Shown: positions 11,501 through 22,135, counted from the first letter of the stretch. The stretch is DNA of 64,000 bases from Paraescarpia echinospica (GCA_020002185.1 CM034533.1:38618233-38682232); one strand, 5' to 3'. Numbers and translations are program-made. The notes: a model not told the origin generated them from the sequence alone.

Positions 11501-14500
11501 AGGTCAGTGTCATATGACTGCTAGCTTTCTCTGTATGATAGGTCAGTTTGAGACTAGAATATGCCAAACTGCTAACATATTGAAAGAGTCCCATCTATGT
11601 CTGATGTACAGCTTTATTTTATGACATGTTTAGCATGTTTTTAAGTTCCACACAGAATAATTTAAATAGTTTTAGGTTTTCTCATTGCCATTGAGTAGAA
11701 TACAGTTTCATGATTAGGACAAGTATTCAGAAGACATTCTGTCACATTTTCACACATTTCACTAACAGTTGAACATAAATGAAATTTTTAAGTTACTTTT
11801 TAGTCCTTTGGGCCGAATCACTCTGCGTCCGCCATTAGCTGCCGTATCTCAGAAACCGTTCAGCAACTTTTTCTCTAATTTTGCACAGACATATCTTAGG
11901 GCACTGCCACTATGCACGAGAAATCTGTATTTGATTGAATCATTCTAAGGGCTCCCTAGGGCCTCCAACGACCCCAAAACCAATAAAAATATTTTTTCAA
12001 AAAACTGTTCAGCAACTTTTTCTCTAATTTTGCGTATACATTTTATGTGATAGTGTCACTGTACACAAGAAATCTGTATTTGATTGAATCATTCTAAGGG
12101 CACCCAATGACCCCCCAAAAGGACCCCAAAACTGGTACATTTTCACATTTTGTCTATTTTTTCAAAAACTTCAGTAATTTGTTATCTATTTTTGCAAAGA
12201 CATTTCATGTGGTAGTACCACTATACACAATAAATCTGTATTTGATTGAATCATTCTAAGGGCACCAAAGGTCCCCTAAAATGCTAAATTTGCTAACTAA
12301 ATTGTCTACAGCAGGAGCAGCTCTATCTGACTAATCCCTTTTCCTACAACATCCGTCACACCTCAATGTGGAGTGCAGGCCTGCCTGATGGAAACTGTGA
12401 ATAATCTGTAATTGGTCACTGGCAGAGGCTAGTGTCAACAGACAGCACCCACTAGACCCCTGGACAGTTGGGCGTACATTTTAAGGGGTCATTCTGAACC
12501 AACCAAATGTCAACCATTAGAAGAGTTGACATAGTTCTGCTATACACAAGAAATCTGTATTTCATTGAATCATTCTAGTATCATCAGCATATAGTAGAAC
12601 ATACATTTTCAAGAAAATGTCTACATCATCATCACTAAGGTTGTTGTAAATTTCACCAGCTGCCATGTCAAGTCCCTTATAATTATGACTAACAGAGTGT
12701 TCAAAATCATTCAAGTAAATAGCAAATAACAAAAGAGACAAGTTTTCTCCTTGTGGTAACTCTACATCACATGAGAAGTAGGCAGACACAGCCCCCCAAA
12801 AGACAAAATGTTTACACTATCTGGTGATGTGGTTTTGAGAAGGGCCCTTGAGACTATCTCCTAATAGTATATTTTGTATATTGTGCCAGAAACTGAACTG
12901 GGGTAGCTATTCCCCTTCCCAAAACATCTGTCATGCGGAGTCTGTGTCTTGCATGGATATCTATTTGTATGCAGTTGTTTTATATAAGCAGGAAGTTTGT
13001 GAAATTACGTATTCTTAGGCTACAGAAAAGTAATTCCCAGTTTCTCAGCAATGCATGTATTTAAAAATAGATGCCACAACATTTTATTTTCTGTTATAAT
13101 TATTCCTCTAAATGCAAGACATGGTGCATTAAGTGAACAGTAAACATGTCAACATTATACTTCCATCATAACCCTTAATGATCTGTAACTATGATTCACC
13201 AAAAAACATTTGATTAATAATTACCTACAGGGTTGTTTGATTTCTGCCGTGCAGAAACTGTTTCTGCCCGGCAGAAACGGCAACAATACGAAATACATGC
13301 CATTGATAGGCAAACGTGTTCTTTTTATAGAAAATGTCAGTTTCTTTCTGTACCTGTCTACGTATGATAACCATTTGTCCGCTCTGCTCACAATAAACAA
13401 GAAACATCACATGAATGATAAAAGGAAGATCACTGCCACTTAACTTGTGGATTATTATTATAAAACTGCTCTGCTACTGCTTGGTGGACAGTTAATTAGT
13501 GGCTTAAGGGTACCCATTACTCAAAAACGTCCATATAACCAATATGCCATATCTCTCTTAATATTGAACATATCATAACCAGATTTGGAGCACTGATTAG
13601 AAAAATGAATGGTATATGATGTGTGAAATATGGGCACATTTGGTTGTGTATTACCATGGCAATGAACGTTTCAAGTGAGATGGATTTTCACATCCTTGAA
13701 AAATATTCTGAGCTAACAACTGTATGTGTGATCATGCAAATGTCAAGAATCATTAGCTAGAATACTCCTTTGTGCAATAAGGTGGTTTTGGGCAAGGATA
13801 TCTGACTTCAGTGACTGTTGTTCAGGTTTGAGCATTTTTCAAGACGTCATGAAAAAAGCTCAAACCTAAAGTCCCATCTCACAACAGTCATTGCAGTCAA
13901 ACTTCCTTGCCCAAAACCACCTTATTGCACAAAGGAGTATTCTAGCTAATGATTATTGACAACTGCATGATCACACATACAGTTGTTAGCTCAGAATAAT
14001 TGTCAAGGATGCATGGCCCTCTATCACACTAGAAATGTTGATTGTCATGGCACTGCACAAGCAAATGAGCCCACATTCCACATATCATGTACTATTCATT
14101 GAACTAATTAGTACTCCAAATTTAGCTAAGATATGTTTAGTACTAACAGAGATATGGCCTATGGCCGTTTTCGAGTAGTGGCTACCCTTAAGTTCAAATC
14201 AGGACGTTTTTCGCACCTGCATGGTAGTGTAGGCTCAGTAGTGTGCTGGCAGCCACTAAACCTATAGGCTTTTGTGAGTCACTGTCCCAGTGTCTGATGC
14301 TACCCTTTGCTCTCAAATAATCTGTCCTCTTAGTTTTACACATAAAGACATACTTTGGCATAACTTGATAAGTTTTTGTAGCAGCACATTTGTACTTCTA
14401 GTGTATCAGTGCAACATAACATACATACTGTGTGCCACTTTTGAATGTCATGCATGTAATATTTCCATGCAATCTATTTGCATATATAATGTAAAACTTC

Positions 14501-16225
14501 AACAGCCATTTCCTTCATTTTCACTTTTTGATCCCTACCATGTTCAATGCTCCATAACTTTGCCAATTTTTGTAGCAGTCATAATTTTTTTAAACCGTGT
14601 AAAGCACCCTACCAAACCTTTACAAGGATGTAAGAAAACAATGTTACAATTTTTCCGACTTATCACTCATTTGGATAGCCGGGGTCACATAGACGTATTA
14701 GTCCAAAGGACTTCAGGGCCTCTTGGCCCATTTTTTTATCAAACATATATGTACGGAATGTTTTTGTGTGGCCTTTAATTTGATGATTAAGATGAGTATT
14801 TGCCCGAATATATTTGATATTTCAATTTATACCGCAAATACAAAGAACAATATATATTTACATAGTTGTGACTTTTCATGACCTTTTTACCTGTGACTAT
14901 TTATCACACTTGTGTTTGCTGGCCGTGTTACACTGAGTCATGTTGGTGTTTCAGTGCACCCCGTGTCGTGAGGGGGTTGGCTGGATGCAGAAGATTGTAG
15001 CTCGCTTTGGTGAGTCACATGTCTCTCTTCATTGATTTGGAGTCATCGCTAGCTGTAGAATTAAGTTGATAAAGTGCCACATCAAAGATTGTTTAAACTA
15101 AAAGCATGTGGTATATGGGATGGTGAGATTGGCTGGATAGAAACATGTTTTAGACCCCATTTGGAATATGGCATACAAGCATGGAGGCCATATCGTAAGA
15201 AGGACATAGATAAGCTAGAAAGAGTACAACGAAGAGCAACTAAGCTGATTCCTGAACTGAAAATCTTGGGTATGAAAGACGCCTATTAGAATGCGGGTTG
15301 ACAACATTAGAGACTAGGAGGCTAAGAGGAGACCAAATAGTTTTTTTAATATTGAATGGTTATGAAGATATTGATACTTTTATTTGATATACAATATTTT
15401 CTTCAAACTTAAAGAAGGCAGTAGAACCAGAAGGCACAATGCGGCATTAGTCAAAGTACAGTGTAGGTTAGATGTGAGAAAATACTCATTCTCTCAGAGG
15501 ACAAAAAATGACTGGAACAAATTATCTGATGATTGTGTTAATGCTAGCAGTGTGAATATGTTCAAAAGTAAAGTTGACAGCTATCTGGGGAGGGCGGGCT
15601 ATACATAGCTGGAAAATTGTTGGGCTCTCATAAGCCAAAGGCTTCCTTGTCCGCATGCCGCCTGGAGCTTGTAGCCCTGGCCCACCTAGACGAAAGTTTG
15701 TAAACATTGATATAATGATGTCACTTCATTAACAGTGTCGGTCCGAAGCGTAAAGTATCAATGTCTGATGCCAAACAAAACTGCCTTTGGCCCCCCCAAA
15801 CAAAAGTAACTTCCTCTGATATCGGACCTTAACATTTTGAGATGATCCCTAAGAACTTACTGTATCTTTGATTGAGTCATATATCGAGTTGTATCTCTTT
15901 CAGTAACGGGCAATGCACGACCAGACGAAATAGACATGTTGTATGAATTGAGCAAACAGATAGAAGGCCACACCATCTGTGCCCTAGCTGATGGAGCCGC
16001 GTGGCCTGTGCAGGTAAACAATTAATGTGAACTACTTATGGTTTCTGTGTGTGCAGCGTCCTTCCTAGAGTACAGCTGCGTGTAGTTGTGTTTGTATTAT
16101 AAGGCTCTCACATTAGTAAACAATTTAACTTCAATAGATTCAGAATAATTTTCCAATTTCAGGCCATTCTCGTGAAAATCGTTGCAAGATTGGTTACAGT
16201 TTAAGTGTTCTACACAGCCACACAA

Positions 16226-16274
<49 letters not shown>

Positions 16275-17518
16275 ACAAACACACACACACACTCACACAC
16301 ACACCACAAACACACACACACAGTCATACACACCACAAACAAACACACACACACACACACCCTCACAAACACACACACCACAAAACACACACACACCAGG
16401 CACACACACACACACACCACAAACACACACACCACAAACACGCACCACAAACCGCACACACACGCCACACGCACACACACCACAAACACACACGCACACC
16501 ACAAACGCACACACACACCACAAGCCACCACACACACCACAAACCACCACACACACCACAAACACACACACACACCACAAACACACACATGCAAATTACA
16601 CACACCATGACACACCACAAACACACACACACACACACCAACCTGAAACACACACACACACCACAGAGCACACACGCACAAACGCACACACACACCACAA
16701 ACACACATTACCACAAACGCACCCGCGAACACACACGCCACAAACACGCACACACACCACAAACACACACCACAAACACACACCACAAACCACCACAAAC
16801 ACACACACACCACAAACGCACACACACACCACAGACACACCACACCACAGACGCACACCACAAACACACACACACCACAAAACACACAAACCACCACACA
16901 CACCACAAACACACACACACACACCACACCACAAACACACACACCGCACCACAAACACACACCCACACCACAAACACACACAGAAACCGCACGCAAAGAC
17001 ACACGCACCACAGACGCACCGAGCCGCACACACGCACCACAAACGCACACCAAACGCACGCACGCCACCAGACGCACACGCCGCAAACGCACACAAACAC
17101 ACACACACACCACAAACACACACACCACAAACACACACACACACCACAAACACACACACACCACAAACACACACACACACACACCACAAACACACACACA
17201 CACACCACAAACACACACACACACACCACAAACACACACACACACACACCACAAACACATATGCGCACATGCACAAATATACACAAACGTATGTTCACAC
17301 CACACATGCGCACACATAATCTTTTTGTACCACAGGCAAGATGTTTGAAAAACCATTCTATATATGCACAGAACTGTGTTCATGTTGCACTGACCCACTT
17401 GACCACGCACTTGATCCTTGTCTTAAAGGGTCTCATACGTCACTACCGACCCCTACTGGAGCAGAGAATGCACGAACATGAGGAGAAACATGGAGCTCAT
17501 GCAACCGTCAAGTTGTAG
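2373..17518 (+). CDS. NDUFV1: NDUFV1, NADH dehydrogenase (ubiquinone) flavoprotein 1, 5' partial and interrupted by a gap
   Basis: This gene encodes the mitochondrial complex I subunit that oxidises NADH. It binds FMN and the 4Fe-4S cluster N3 in the matrix arm. Eight exons follow GT-AG rules with matching phases: 2373-2521, 8247-8372, 8786-8851, 9543-9709, 11349-11502, 14955-15009, 15904-16013 and 17429-17518. Visible signatures are the FMN-binding [31 protein letters not shown], the VEEEMS...[12 protein letters not shown] block, the cluster motif [11 protein letters not shown] across an exon junction, and the fourth ligand in HTICALADG. The stop is at 17516-17518. The N-terminal exon or exons lie outside the window. 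The exon that should follow RPHYLVVN (family sequence NADEGEPG onward, about 90-95 residues) is missing and probably sits in the assembly gap. Introns are unusually repeat-rich. The visible frames show no lesions, so the gene is probably functional. Confidence 0.96.
2522..3023 (+). other. NDUFV1 intron, AT-rich, no gene seen
   Basis: This is ordinary AT-rich intron sequence between the RGRGG exon and the acceptor array. No coding, RNA or transposon signature was recognised. Confidence 0.6.
3024..3613 (+). repeat. 46-bp minisatellite repeating the next NDUFV1 acceptor and exon start
   Basis: About 13 copies of a 46-bp unit run into the assembly gap. Each unit contains CCTTTTGTGTGACAG (pyrimidine-rich tract plus acceptor) and then GCCACACTACCTGGTGGTGA. 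The latter encodes Pro-His-Tyr-Leu-Val-Val-Asn, in the frame required by the two-base overhang of the preceding exon. The conserved protein should continue NADEGEPG, but every visible copy turns into intronic TGTGCGTGACC instead. The true exon therefore lies in or beyond the gap. Confidence 0.88.
3614..4613. other. Assembly gap of 1000 N
   Basis: Exactly 1000 N, probably a nominal gap size. It is bounded on the left by the 46-bp array and on the right by the 55-bp satellite, so the assembly broke between two tandem arrays. The NDUFV1 exon from NADEGEPG to about CGEET should be here. Confidence 0.95.
4614..8051. repeat. 55-bp satellite array in an NDUFV1 intron
   Basis: About 60 units with core TTGTACCATTTTAACCTGCG followed by a GGTGCCGGGGTCTACT block and CGCCTCTTTCTACATTCA. 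Units near the left edge are divergent, and those from about 5200 on are homogeneous. Shortened units lacking the GCCGGGG block recur (for example around 5360, 5930 and 6150), which shows higher-order copying. Short open frames in it are artefacts. Confidence 0.93.
8247..8372 (+). CDS. NDUFV1: NDUFV1 exon [11 protein letters not shown]...VETISSAS
   Basis: The acceptor is CATTGTTTCAG and the donor is GTATGT, with exactly 42 codons in phase 0. It encodes [20 protein letters not shown] and [10 protein letters not shown], highly conserved in complex I 51-kDa subunits. Confidence 0.95.
8373..8785 (+). other. NDUFV1 intron with TG/TA microsatellite
   Basis: The intron contains a TATATATGTGTGTGTG-type tract at about 8706-8755, close to the acceptor. 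Nothing else was recognised. Confidence 0.6.
8786..8851 (+). CDS. NDUFV1: NDUFV1 exon [22 protein letters not shown]
   Basis: The acceptor is CTTCCCTGTAG and the donor is GTGAGG, with 22 codons in phase 0. It matches the conserved ICRRGG-WFA-FGR segment that follows the VET block in this family. Confidence 0.94.
8933..8955. repeat. Short perfect hairpin in NDUFV1 intron
   Basis: GTTTCTGCCC and GGGCAGAAAC form an inverted repeat around CTTA-like bases. The motif TTTCTGCC/GGCAGAAA recurs near 13245-13290, which suggests ends of a small degraded MITE. Confidence 0.45.
8956..9542 (+). other. NDUFV1 intron, no further feature
   Basis: AT-rich intron without recognisable coding or transposon content, ending at the acceptor GTGTTGGCAG. 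Confidence 0.55.
9543..9709 (+). CDS. NDUFV1: NDUFV1 exon [16 protein letters not shown] to GSSTPIIPK
   Basis: The acceptor is GTGTTGGCAG and the donor is GTTAGT. It holds 55 codons plus two bases. It encodes [31 protein letters not shown] and [13 protein letters not shown]. The split Ser codon is completed by the next exon. Confidence 0.95.
9710..11348 (+). other. NDUFV1 intron with 24-bp array
   Basis: Apart from the 24-bp tandem repeat at 10386-10718, I see only ordinary intron sequence. It ends at the acceptor TGTTGCCGCAG. Confidence 0.55.
10386..10718. repeat. 24-bp AT-rich minisatellite
   Basis: About 13 copies of a unit like TTACTATTGCTACAGTAATA with TTTGTTA or TTTATA variants. It is intronic. 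Its open frame (repeated VITIAT) is a by-product of a 24-bp period being divisible by three. Confidence 0.88.
11349..11502 (+). CDS. NDUFV1: NDUFV1 exon [12 protein letters not shown] to KHESCGQ
   Basis: The acceptor is TGCCGCAG and the donor is GTCAGT. One base completes Ser, then 51 codons encode [25 protein letters not shown] and [11 protein letters not shown]. The Cys in SCGQ is the first ligand of the N3 4Fe-4S cluster. Confidence 0.95.
12573..12785 (-). pseudogene. Reverse transcriptase fragment (non-LTR type) inserted in family X
   Basis: The minus strand encodes [18 protein letters not shown] followed by [11 protein letters not shown]. These are the PQG block and the YADD catalytic motif of non-LTR reverse transcriptases. 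About 71 residues remain, and no start or other RT blocks are present. Comparison with the second family X copy shows the host repeat continuing on both sides, so this is an insertion. Confidence 0.75.
13504..14191. mobile_element. TTAA-flanked foldback MITE
   Basis: Two arms of about 330 bp are inverted copies, joined by a short palindromic centre around 13848 (CAGGTTTGAGC against GCTCAAACCT). Both ends read TTAAGGGTA...TACCCTTAA, so a TTAA target duplication is probable, as in piggyBac-like elements. It carries no coding sequence. Confidence 0.75.
14955..15009 (+). CDS. NDUFV1: NDUFV1 exon [18 protein letters not shown]
   Basis: The acceptor is TTGGTGTTTCAG and the donor is GTGAGT. It holds 18 codons plus one base. 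CTPCREG supplies the second and third Cys ligands of cluster N3, completing the CxxCxxC motif begun in the preceding exon. Confidence 0.95.
15060..15605 (+). pseudogene. 3' end of a non-LTR retrotransposon ORF
   Basis: Several plus-strand frames together encode the region downstream of a LINE reverse transcriptase: [32 protein letters not shown], then LRGDQI and [11 protein letters not shown]...[12 protein letters not shown], ending in a stop. Frames are broken by stops and indels. It sits in the NDUFV1 intron between the CTPCREG and HTICALADG exons. Confidence 0.8.
15685..15852 (+). mobile_element. Partial copy of MITE family Y
   Basis: GAAAGTTTGTAAACATTGAT, ATGATGTCA and the terminal GAGATGATCCCTAA match the complete copy at 17961-18183 in the same orientation. 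The left terminal repeat is missing. Confidence 0.65.
15904..16013 (+). CDS. NDUFV1: NDUFV1 exon with fourth cluster N3 cysteine
   Basis: The acceptor is ATCTCTTTCAG and the donor is GTAAAC. Two bases complete Val, then 36 codons encode [27 protein letters not shown] and AAWPVQ. Cys in HTICAL is the distal 4Fe-4S ligand. Many homologues have CALGDG where this gene has CALADG, a conservative change. Confidence 0.95.
16212..17272. repeat. CA-rich compound microsatellite in the last NDUFV1 intron
   Basis: About 1.06 kb of ACACAC tracts broken regularly by CACCACAAA, giving a higher-order period. It has almost no G on the plus strand. Long open frames on both strands (His/Thr-rich or Cys/Val-rich) are artefacts of the dinucleotide. 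Confidence 0.95.
17429..17518 (+). CDS. NDUFV1: NDUFV1 terminal exon
   Basis: The acceptor is CTTGTCTTAAAG. It encodes [14 protein letters not shown] and then a charged tail ending ATVKL and a TAG stop. The GLIRH-RP-LE-RM core is the conserved C-terminus of NDUFV1. Confidence 0.95.
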   Translation, partial: GLIRHYRPLLEQRMHEHEEKHGAHATVKL

Positions 17519-17880
17519 TCTGATATCATCACCACATTCAGACATCGTTGGACAGATTTACTGTGTGCTGCAGTAACATGCCGTTGTGGCTCGGATGCCA
17601 CTGGATCACTGTTAGTGGAGAGGCACAAGATGTGGCTCAATTTATAGATTTCAAATTTGCTTGTTGTGCATGAATCATTAAATACAAGGACGGATTCAGG
17701 CCAAGCTGTTGCCTGCTGTTAACTTATTGTGGCTTCCCACCATTAGTGTTGTGTCTACACTCTGTATACGTGGGTTGGAATTGTTCCATTAGGGAGAATT
17801 ATTGCCTCTTCAGGCAGTCACAAGCCAGGCCACATCTGCGTCCTGAGCAATAAAACATGAAAGTTGAAGTGAAATTCAAT
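17519..17880 (+). terminator. NDUFV1: NDUFV1 3' UTR and poly(A) signal
   Basis: A canonical AATAAA lies at 17849-17854, about 330 bases after the stop codon. The cleavage site is expected 10-30 bases further on. Confidence 0.75.
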
Positions 17881-17960
17881 TAAATGTTGTAAGACTCGCC
17901 AAATTAAGTAGTTTTATTTTTGCTGATGTATTGAGAATGCGGGAATAGTTAGATCCCATC

Positions 17961-18183
17961 TTAAGGGATCATCTCAGATATCAGACGAAATTACTTTCAT
18001 CTGGCCACAACCTCCCACCCACCCCAGATGAAAGTGTGTAAACATTGATATGATGATGTCAATGTATTAACAGTATTGGTCAGATGTGAAAAATATCGAT
18101 GTCCGACGCCAGATGAAACTGCCCCTCCCTAAAACGAAAGTAATTTCTTCCGATAATGAACACCGATCTGAGATGATCCCTAA
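17961..18183. mobile_element. MITE family Y, complete copy
   Basis: About 220 bp with inverted ends TTAAGGGATCATCTCAGAT and the complement ATCTGAGATGATCCCTAA. Subterminal GAAAGTAATTTC and GAAATTACTTTC are also inverted. There is no coding sequence. The target duplication is unclear (TTA or TA). Confidence 0.7.
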
Positions 18184-18836
18184 CAAAGCCAGGGATGGTA
18201 GTTGACAACTACACTCTATTGCCATTCACTGAATCAATTGTCTTAGTTCGTCCTGTTATGTGTCTCCATTCAATCTGACCATGGAAACCATGAAAACACC
18301 TACGACCCTGCACAATATCAAAGCACAATTCCAGGAAATCCCAATAACTACTACTGAGACGACAGCATGGTAGTGCACACTCTATTAATTACTTCTACTT
18401 CGCCAACACTACGCGTAACATCACCACTACTTATCCAAATGTTCTCCTTCTCGACACAGCTTTCCAACAAATGATATCTATGAAACCAACTCCCTCCTGC
18501 AAACATACTTTTGTACCAATTAAATGTACTACAATCGACACTGTATATCTTATGAACTACCCCACCCAGAGCGGCAATGTTGGTGTCGGAATAAAGATGT
18601 GGACACTGGACACCAACTTCAGCTTATTCAAATATTTTGCATTTGACTTTCGTTGACATTCCTATCCGCCATTACACAAAATGGCGGCCGACAAAACCAA
18701 TTATTTCCAAACCTTAAGAACCACATCTTACAAAACTTTTATTTTGTATTGAAATGTAGGTTTTCCGGGGTAGTGATTTAAAATACTTTACGTTTAACCT
18801 TGTCCGACATTCATATCAGACATTTATTTAAAAAAA
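18184..18836. other. Intergenic, no gene recognised
   Basis: A 61-codon open frame at 18471-18656 resembles nothing I know and has no supporting signals. I see no other structure. Confidence 0.5.
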
Positions 18837-20161
18837 TGGGCCAAGTGGCCCTGAAGTCCTTTGGACTAATACGTCTATATGTGACCCCAGCTGACCAAAT
18901 GAGTGATAAGTCAGAAAAATTGTAACATTGTTTTCTTACATCCTTGTAAAGGTTTGGTAGGGTGCTTTACATGGTTTCAAAAATTATATGACTGCTACAA
19001 AAATTGGCGAAGTTATGGAGCACTGAACATGGTAGGGGTCAAAAAGTGAAAATGTTGAAATTATAATATATGCAAATGGATTGCATGGAAATATTACATG
19101 CACAATATTCAAATGTGGCACACAGTATGTAATATGTATGTTATGTTGCAATGATACACTGGAGGTACAAATGTGCTGCTACAAAGACAATAAGTTATGC
19201 CAGATTATGTCTTTATGTGTAAAACTAAGAGGACAGATTATTTGAGAGCAAAAGGTAGACTCACTGTTTGACACAGTTTAAAACCTACAGGCAACTGTCC
19301 AGTTTAACAGGGGTCTAGTGGCTTAATGCTGTCTGTGACCAATTACAGATTAGTCACAGTCTCCATCAAACAATAGCAGGCAGAGAATCTTAGCTCCACA
19401 GCTGGGTGTAATACACAACAAGTGATAAATATATGATACACTGGAAGTACAAATGTGCTGCTACAAAAATGTATAATGTTATGCCAGATTATGTCTTTAT
19501 GTATAAAATTAAGAGGACAGATTATCTGAGAGTAAAAGGTAGTCTAAAGAAAATAAAAAATAAACACAACTTGCAATTATAGAAAATCAATAGTTTTGAA
19601 GATACAGTTTAAAAGTGTTAGGCAACTGTTCAGTCTAACAGGGATCAAGTGTGTCTACTCTGCCTGGGTGCTGTGACCAATGAAAGATTAGTCAAGGTCT
19701 CAATGGACTAGGCTGTAAAGATTAGTCACAGCTGTTGACTTTGTGGCACAATACACATCTACTGTTGGGGGTTGTCTCAAGGGCCCTTCTCAAAACCACA
19801 TCACTAGATAATGTAAAACTTTTGCACTTTGGGGGCCCCTTAGGTGCCCTTAGAATGATTCAGTGAAATACAGATTTCTTGTATATAGTGGCAGCACTCT
19901 AAGATACATCTATACAAAATTTGAAAAAAAGTTACTGAACAATTTTTGACAAAAATAGGCAAAATGTTACATTTTCACCAGTTTGGGAGTCCTTAGAATG
20001 ATTCAATCAAATACAGATTTCTCGTGCATAGTGGCAGTGCCCTAAGATGTCTGTGCAAAATTAGAGAAAAAGTTGCTGAACGGTTTCTGAGATACGGCAG
20101 CTAACGGCGGACGCAGAGTGATGGCAATAGTCCCTTGGACCTTCGGCCAAAGGACTAAAAA
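18837..20161 (-). mobile_element. Family X repeat, copy 2 (inverted relative to copy 1)
   Basis: It begins GGGCCAAGTGGCCCTGAAGT and ends CGGCCAAAGGACTAAAAA, the reverse complement of the edges at 11797 and 14731. It contains an internal duplication (TGATACACTGGAGGTACAAA at about 19152 and a close copy at about 19434). Near the right end are the ATTGAATCATTCTAAGG repeats. It is 1.3 kb without coding sequence and lacks the insertions found in copy 1. Confidence 0.7.
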
Positions 20162-20379
20162 GGCGGCCGTTCAAACGATTGTTCAAATCTTAAGAAACGC
20201 GTAGCCGACATTTTTTAAGAAGGCGAGTGTGAACGAATGTAGGTTTATGTTTAGAAAAGGTGTCTGATATTCACTTTCATGGTGCTTCACATTTCCCGCC
20301 ACATTTGTGCATTTGAGTGTAGCACAGTCCCGCCTTTCTGTATAAAGTAGGTTTGTTATCCTTCAACTGTAACCTCCCC

Positions 20380-20870
20380 GGTGATCGGCACATCTACCCA
20401 AGGAGTCGTAGGACAACTGTCTCGTTGAGGCGGAATAACTCTCCAAGCGGCATGTGATATCTGCCTTCGTTCGATGAGCAATTTCCCATCACGTGACAGC
20501 GACGGTGGTCATGCTTGGTTCTTGTGTGAGAAGAACTGCACTATCAATGTTTCTCACTTGACAAGTGGCATACAGCTGCGGAAAACAACGAGCTGTCACA
20601 TCGGACAACCGATAGATGGGATTTAATTTCTCTCTTTCGGACGACGTTGCTAACATACGCAGTTTGTTTTGATCGGGACTCCCAAAGGTTTGGTGCAATC
20701 TATCAGGCGGTCTTTGACAAACGTGTTGTACTGCCCCTGGCCGATCTTTTCTGTAATCACACTGCCAACAACACTTCCGTGGCAAACATCTCGGGTGTCT
20801 ATAACCGGCATATATTAGTATCATATCCTGGATCACAAAACTGATTGACACATTCTTGAAATGTAACCGT
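20380..20870. other. Unrecognised GC-balanced segment, possibly a degenerate coding fragment
   Basis: Composition is less AT-rich than its flanks and both strands carry open frames (minus 20489-20851, plus 20647-20844). Neither matches a family I recognise. I see no convincing splice or start context. It may be a remnant of a mobile-element gene. Confidence 0.25.
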
Positions 20871-21335
20871 CAGAGAGGTAACATCCTAGACAAGTTTGTT
20901 TGGATGCTTGTAGACTGTTCATGGTAACCGTGTTCCCCATCGTCTGAAGACACATTTCTTTTGTGTTTCATATTAGTGTCACTCTTGATGAACACTGCCC
21001 TCTACTAAAACCAATTTTAATTAGTTATCGTATTCGTATAATGATTATTCAGTATTTCTCACGTAAACTTTTATATCAAATGTTTTACTAAATTATTTAC
21101 TATTATTAATCATACATGTATATATATATTTATTAGTATCATTTTTATATAGTTATTGTGCTAGATTGATTAGTATTAATATTCTTTAATTTTGATGAAT
21201 AACTGCTATTTATTTACTTCTTTATTTAGAAATTCTACATTATTCAATATGTATGTATTTATTTATTTTATTCTTTACCACTAATATTTATTTTAAATTA
21301 ATATACATATTTATTGCAATTCTACCATTTTTATG
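20871..21335. other. AT-rich intergenic DNA
   Basis: Very AT-rich, without a gene. It leads into the retroposon-like tail that follows and may be its 3' untranslated part. Confidence 0.45.
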
Positions 21336-21412
21336 TATTTTAATATGTTGTGAAGCGCCACGAACAATACTGGATGTGGCGCTATACCAAATAAAATATA
21401 TTATTATTATTT
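21336..21412 (+). mobile_element. L2/CR1-like LINE or SINE 3' tail
   Basis: GTGAAGCGCCAC followed by GGATGTGGCGCTATACCAAA and an ATT/TTA-rich end resembles the hairpin tail (GCGC...GCGCTATA) shared by L2/CR1-type LINEs and their SINEs. Only the tail is recognisable. Confidence 0.5.
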
Positions 21413-21682
21413 ATTTAAGAAGGTTCAAATTCCCAGACGAGTGTGTGTGTGTGCTAAGGACCTCAGGTATCGAATGTGAGCGGGGAGGTTCTTGTTCTAG
21501 GTGGCGTAGTTCATGAGATATAGGGGCAGCAGGGTCGATGGCCGCCATCTGTAAACATGACGGATGTGAATGTCAGAAAAGGTCACAGTAAATTATTTGA
21601 AATCAGTACCCAGAAACCTATATTTTTAGGACAGGATGACGGCTGTATGTGACGCAATTCTCAATATATGAAGATTGCTAGT

Positions 21683-21800
21683 GCCCACTACTCTATATGC
21701 TGATATACTGTCCATGTGGGTACTGCCTCGAGCCCAAAGGTTGATGGGATGCATCGAGTCCAAATATACTCCTCCCGCTGGAATCAGCTGGAGGAGTATA
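21683..21800. repeat. Fragment shared with the edge of the second giant palindrome
   Basis: CCCACTACTCTATATGCT and CTCGAGCCCA...GCATCGAGTCCAAA recur at about 33611-33697 in the same orientation. Here it ends in a perfect palindrome, TACTCCTCC...GGAGGAGTA. GCTGGAATCAG recurs at about 47694, at the other end of that palindrome. It is probably a terminal piece of a related element. Confidence 0.55.
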
Positions 21801-22135
21801 TGTTATTTTTTTTACAGTTTAGGGATTCGCGTTTCATTAATAAGCCGTCGTGTGGCTTAATGTCAACACGGTCACGCAGTGTCATACGTCTTGCACATGG
21901 TTCGTCTCATGGTTCGTCTCGCCTCGGTAGTAGTATATAGGGCCATCTGGTGTATCACTTTGTGGTGTTTTTGCACCCCCATGGTCCAAAGCTAAGATGG
22001 CGGCGCCTTTCGTCGGGATACGTGTATGTACGTGTGAGTAGTCACGTGACCGGATGTAGGGCACCCCTGGTGGAAGAGAGCGGCGGAGTGAGTATCCATT
22101 GATGTCCCATCGTGTATAAGGGTTTTGAGTAGTTC

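Larger units (their letters stand above)
11797..14731 (+). mobile_element. Composite non-autonomous repeat (family X, copy 1) with nested insertions
   Basis: The left edge TTTTTAGTCCTTTGGGCCGA and the right edge TAGTCCAAAGGACTTCAGGG are matched, in reverse orientation, by the two ends of 18837-20161. This defines one repeat family. Near the left end a unit of about 150 bp is repeated about three times (GATTGAATCATTCTAAGGGC with CAGCAACTTTTTCTCTAATT). An RT fragment interrupts it at 12573-12785 and a TTAA-flanked foldback at 13504-14191. No transposase was found. Palindromic ends (AGTCCAAAGGACT) leave the class uncertain. Confidence 0.65.

Noticed and set aside
16097..17518. Open frames of up to 437 codons on both strands
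   Set aside because: They are translations of the CA-rich microsatellite (His/Thr or Cys/Val only). The plus frame merely runs into the true last NDUFV1 exon.
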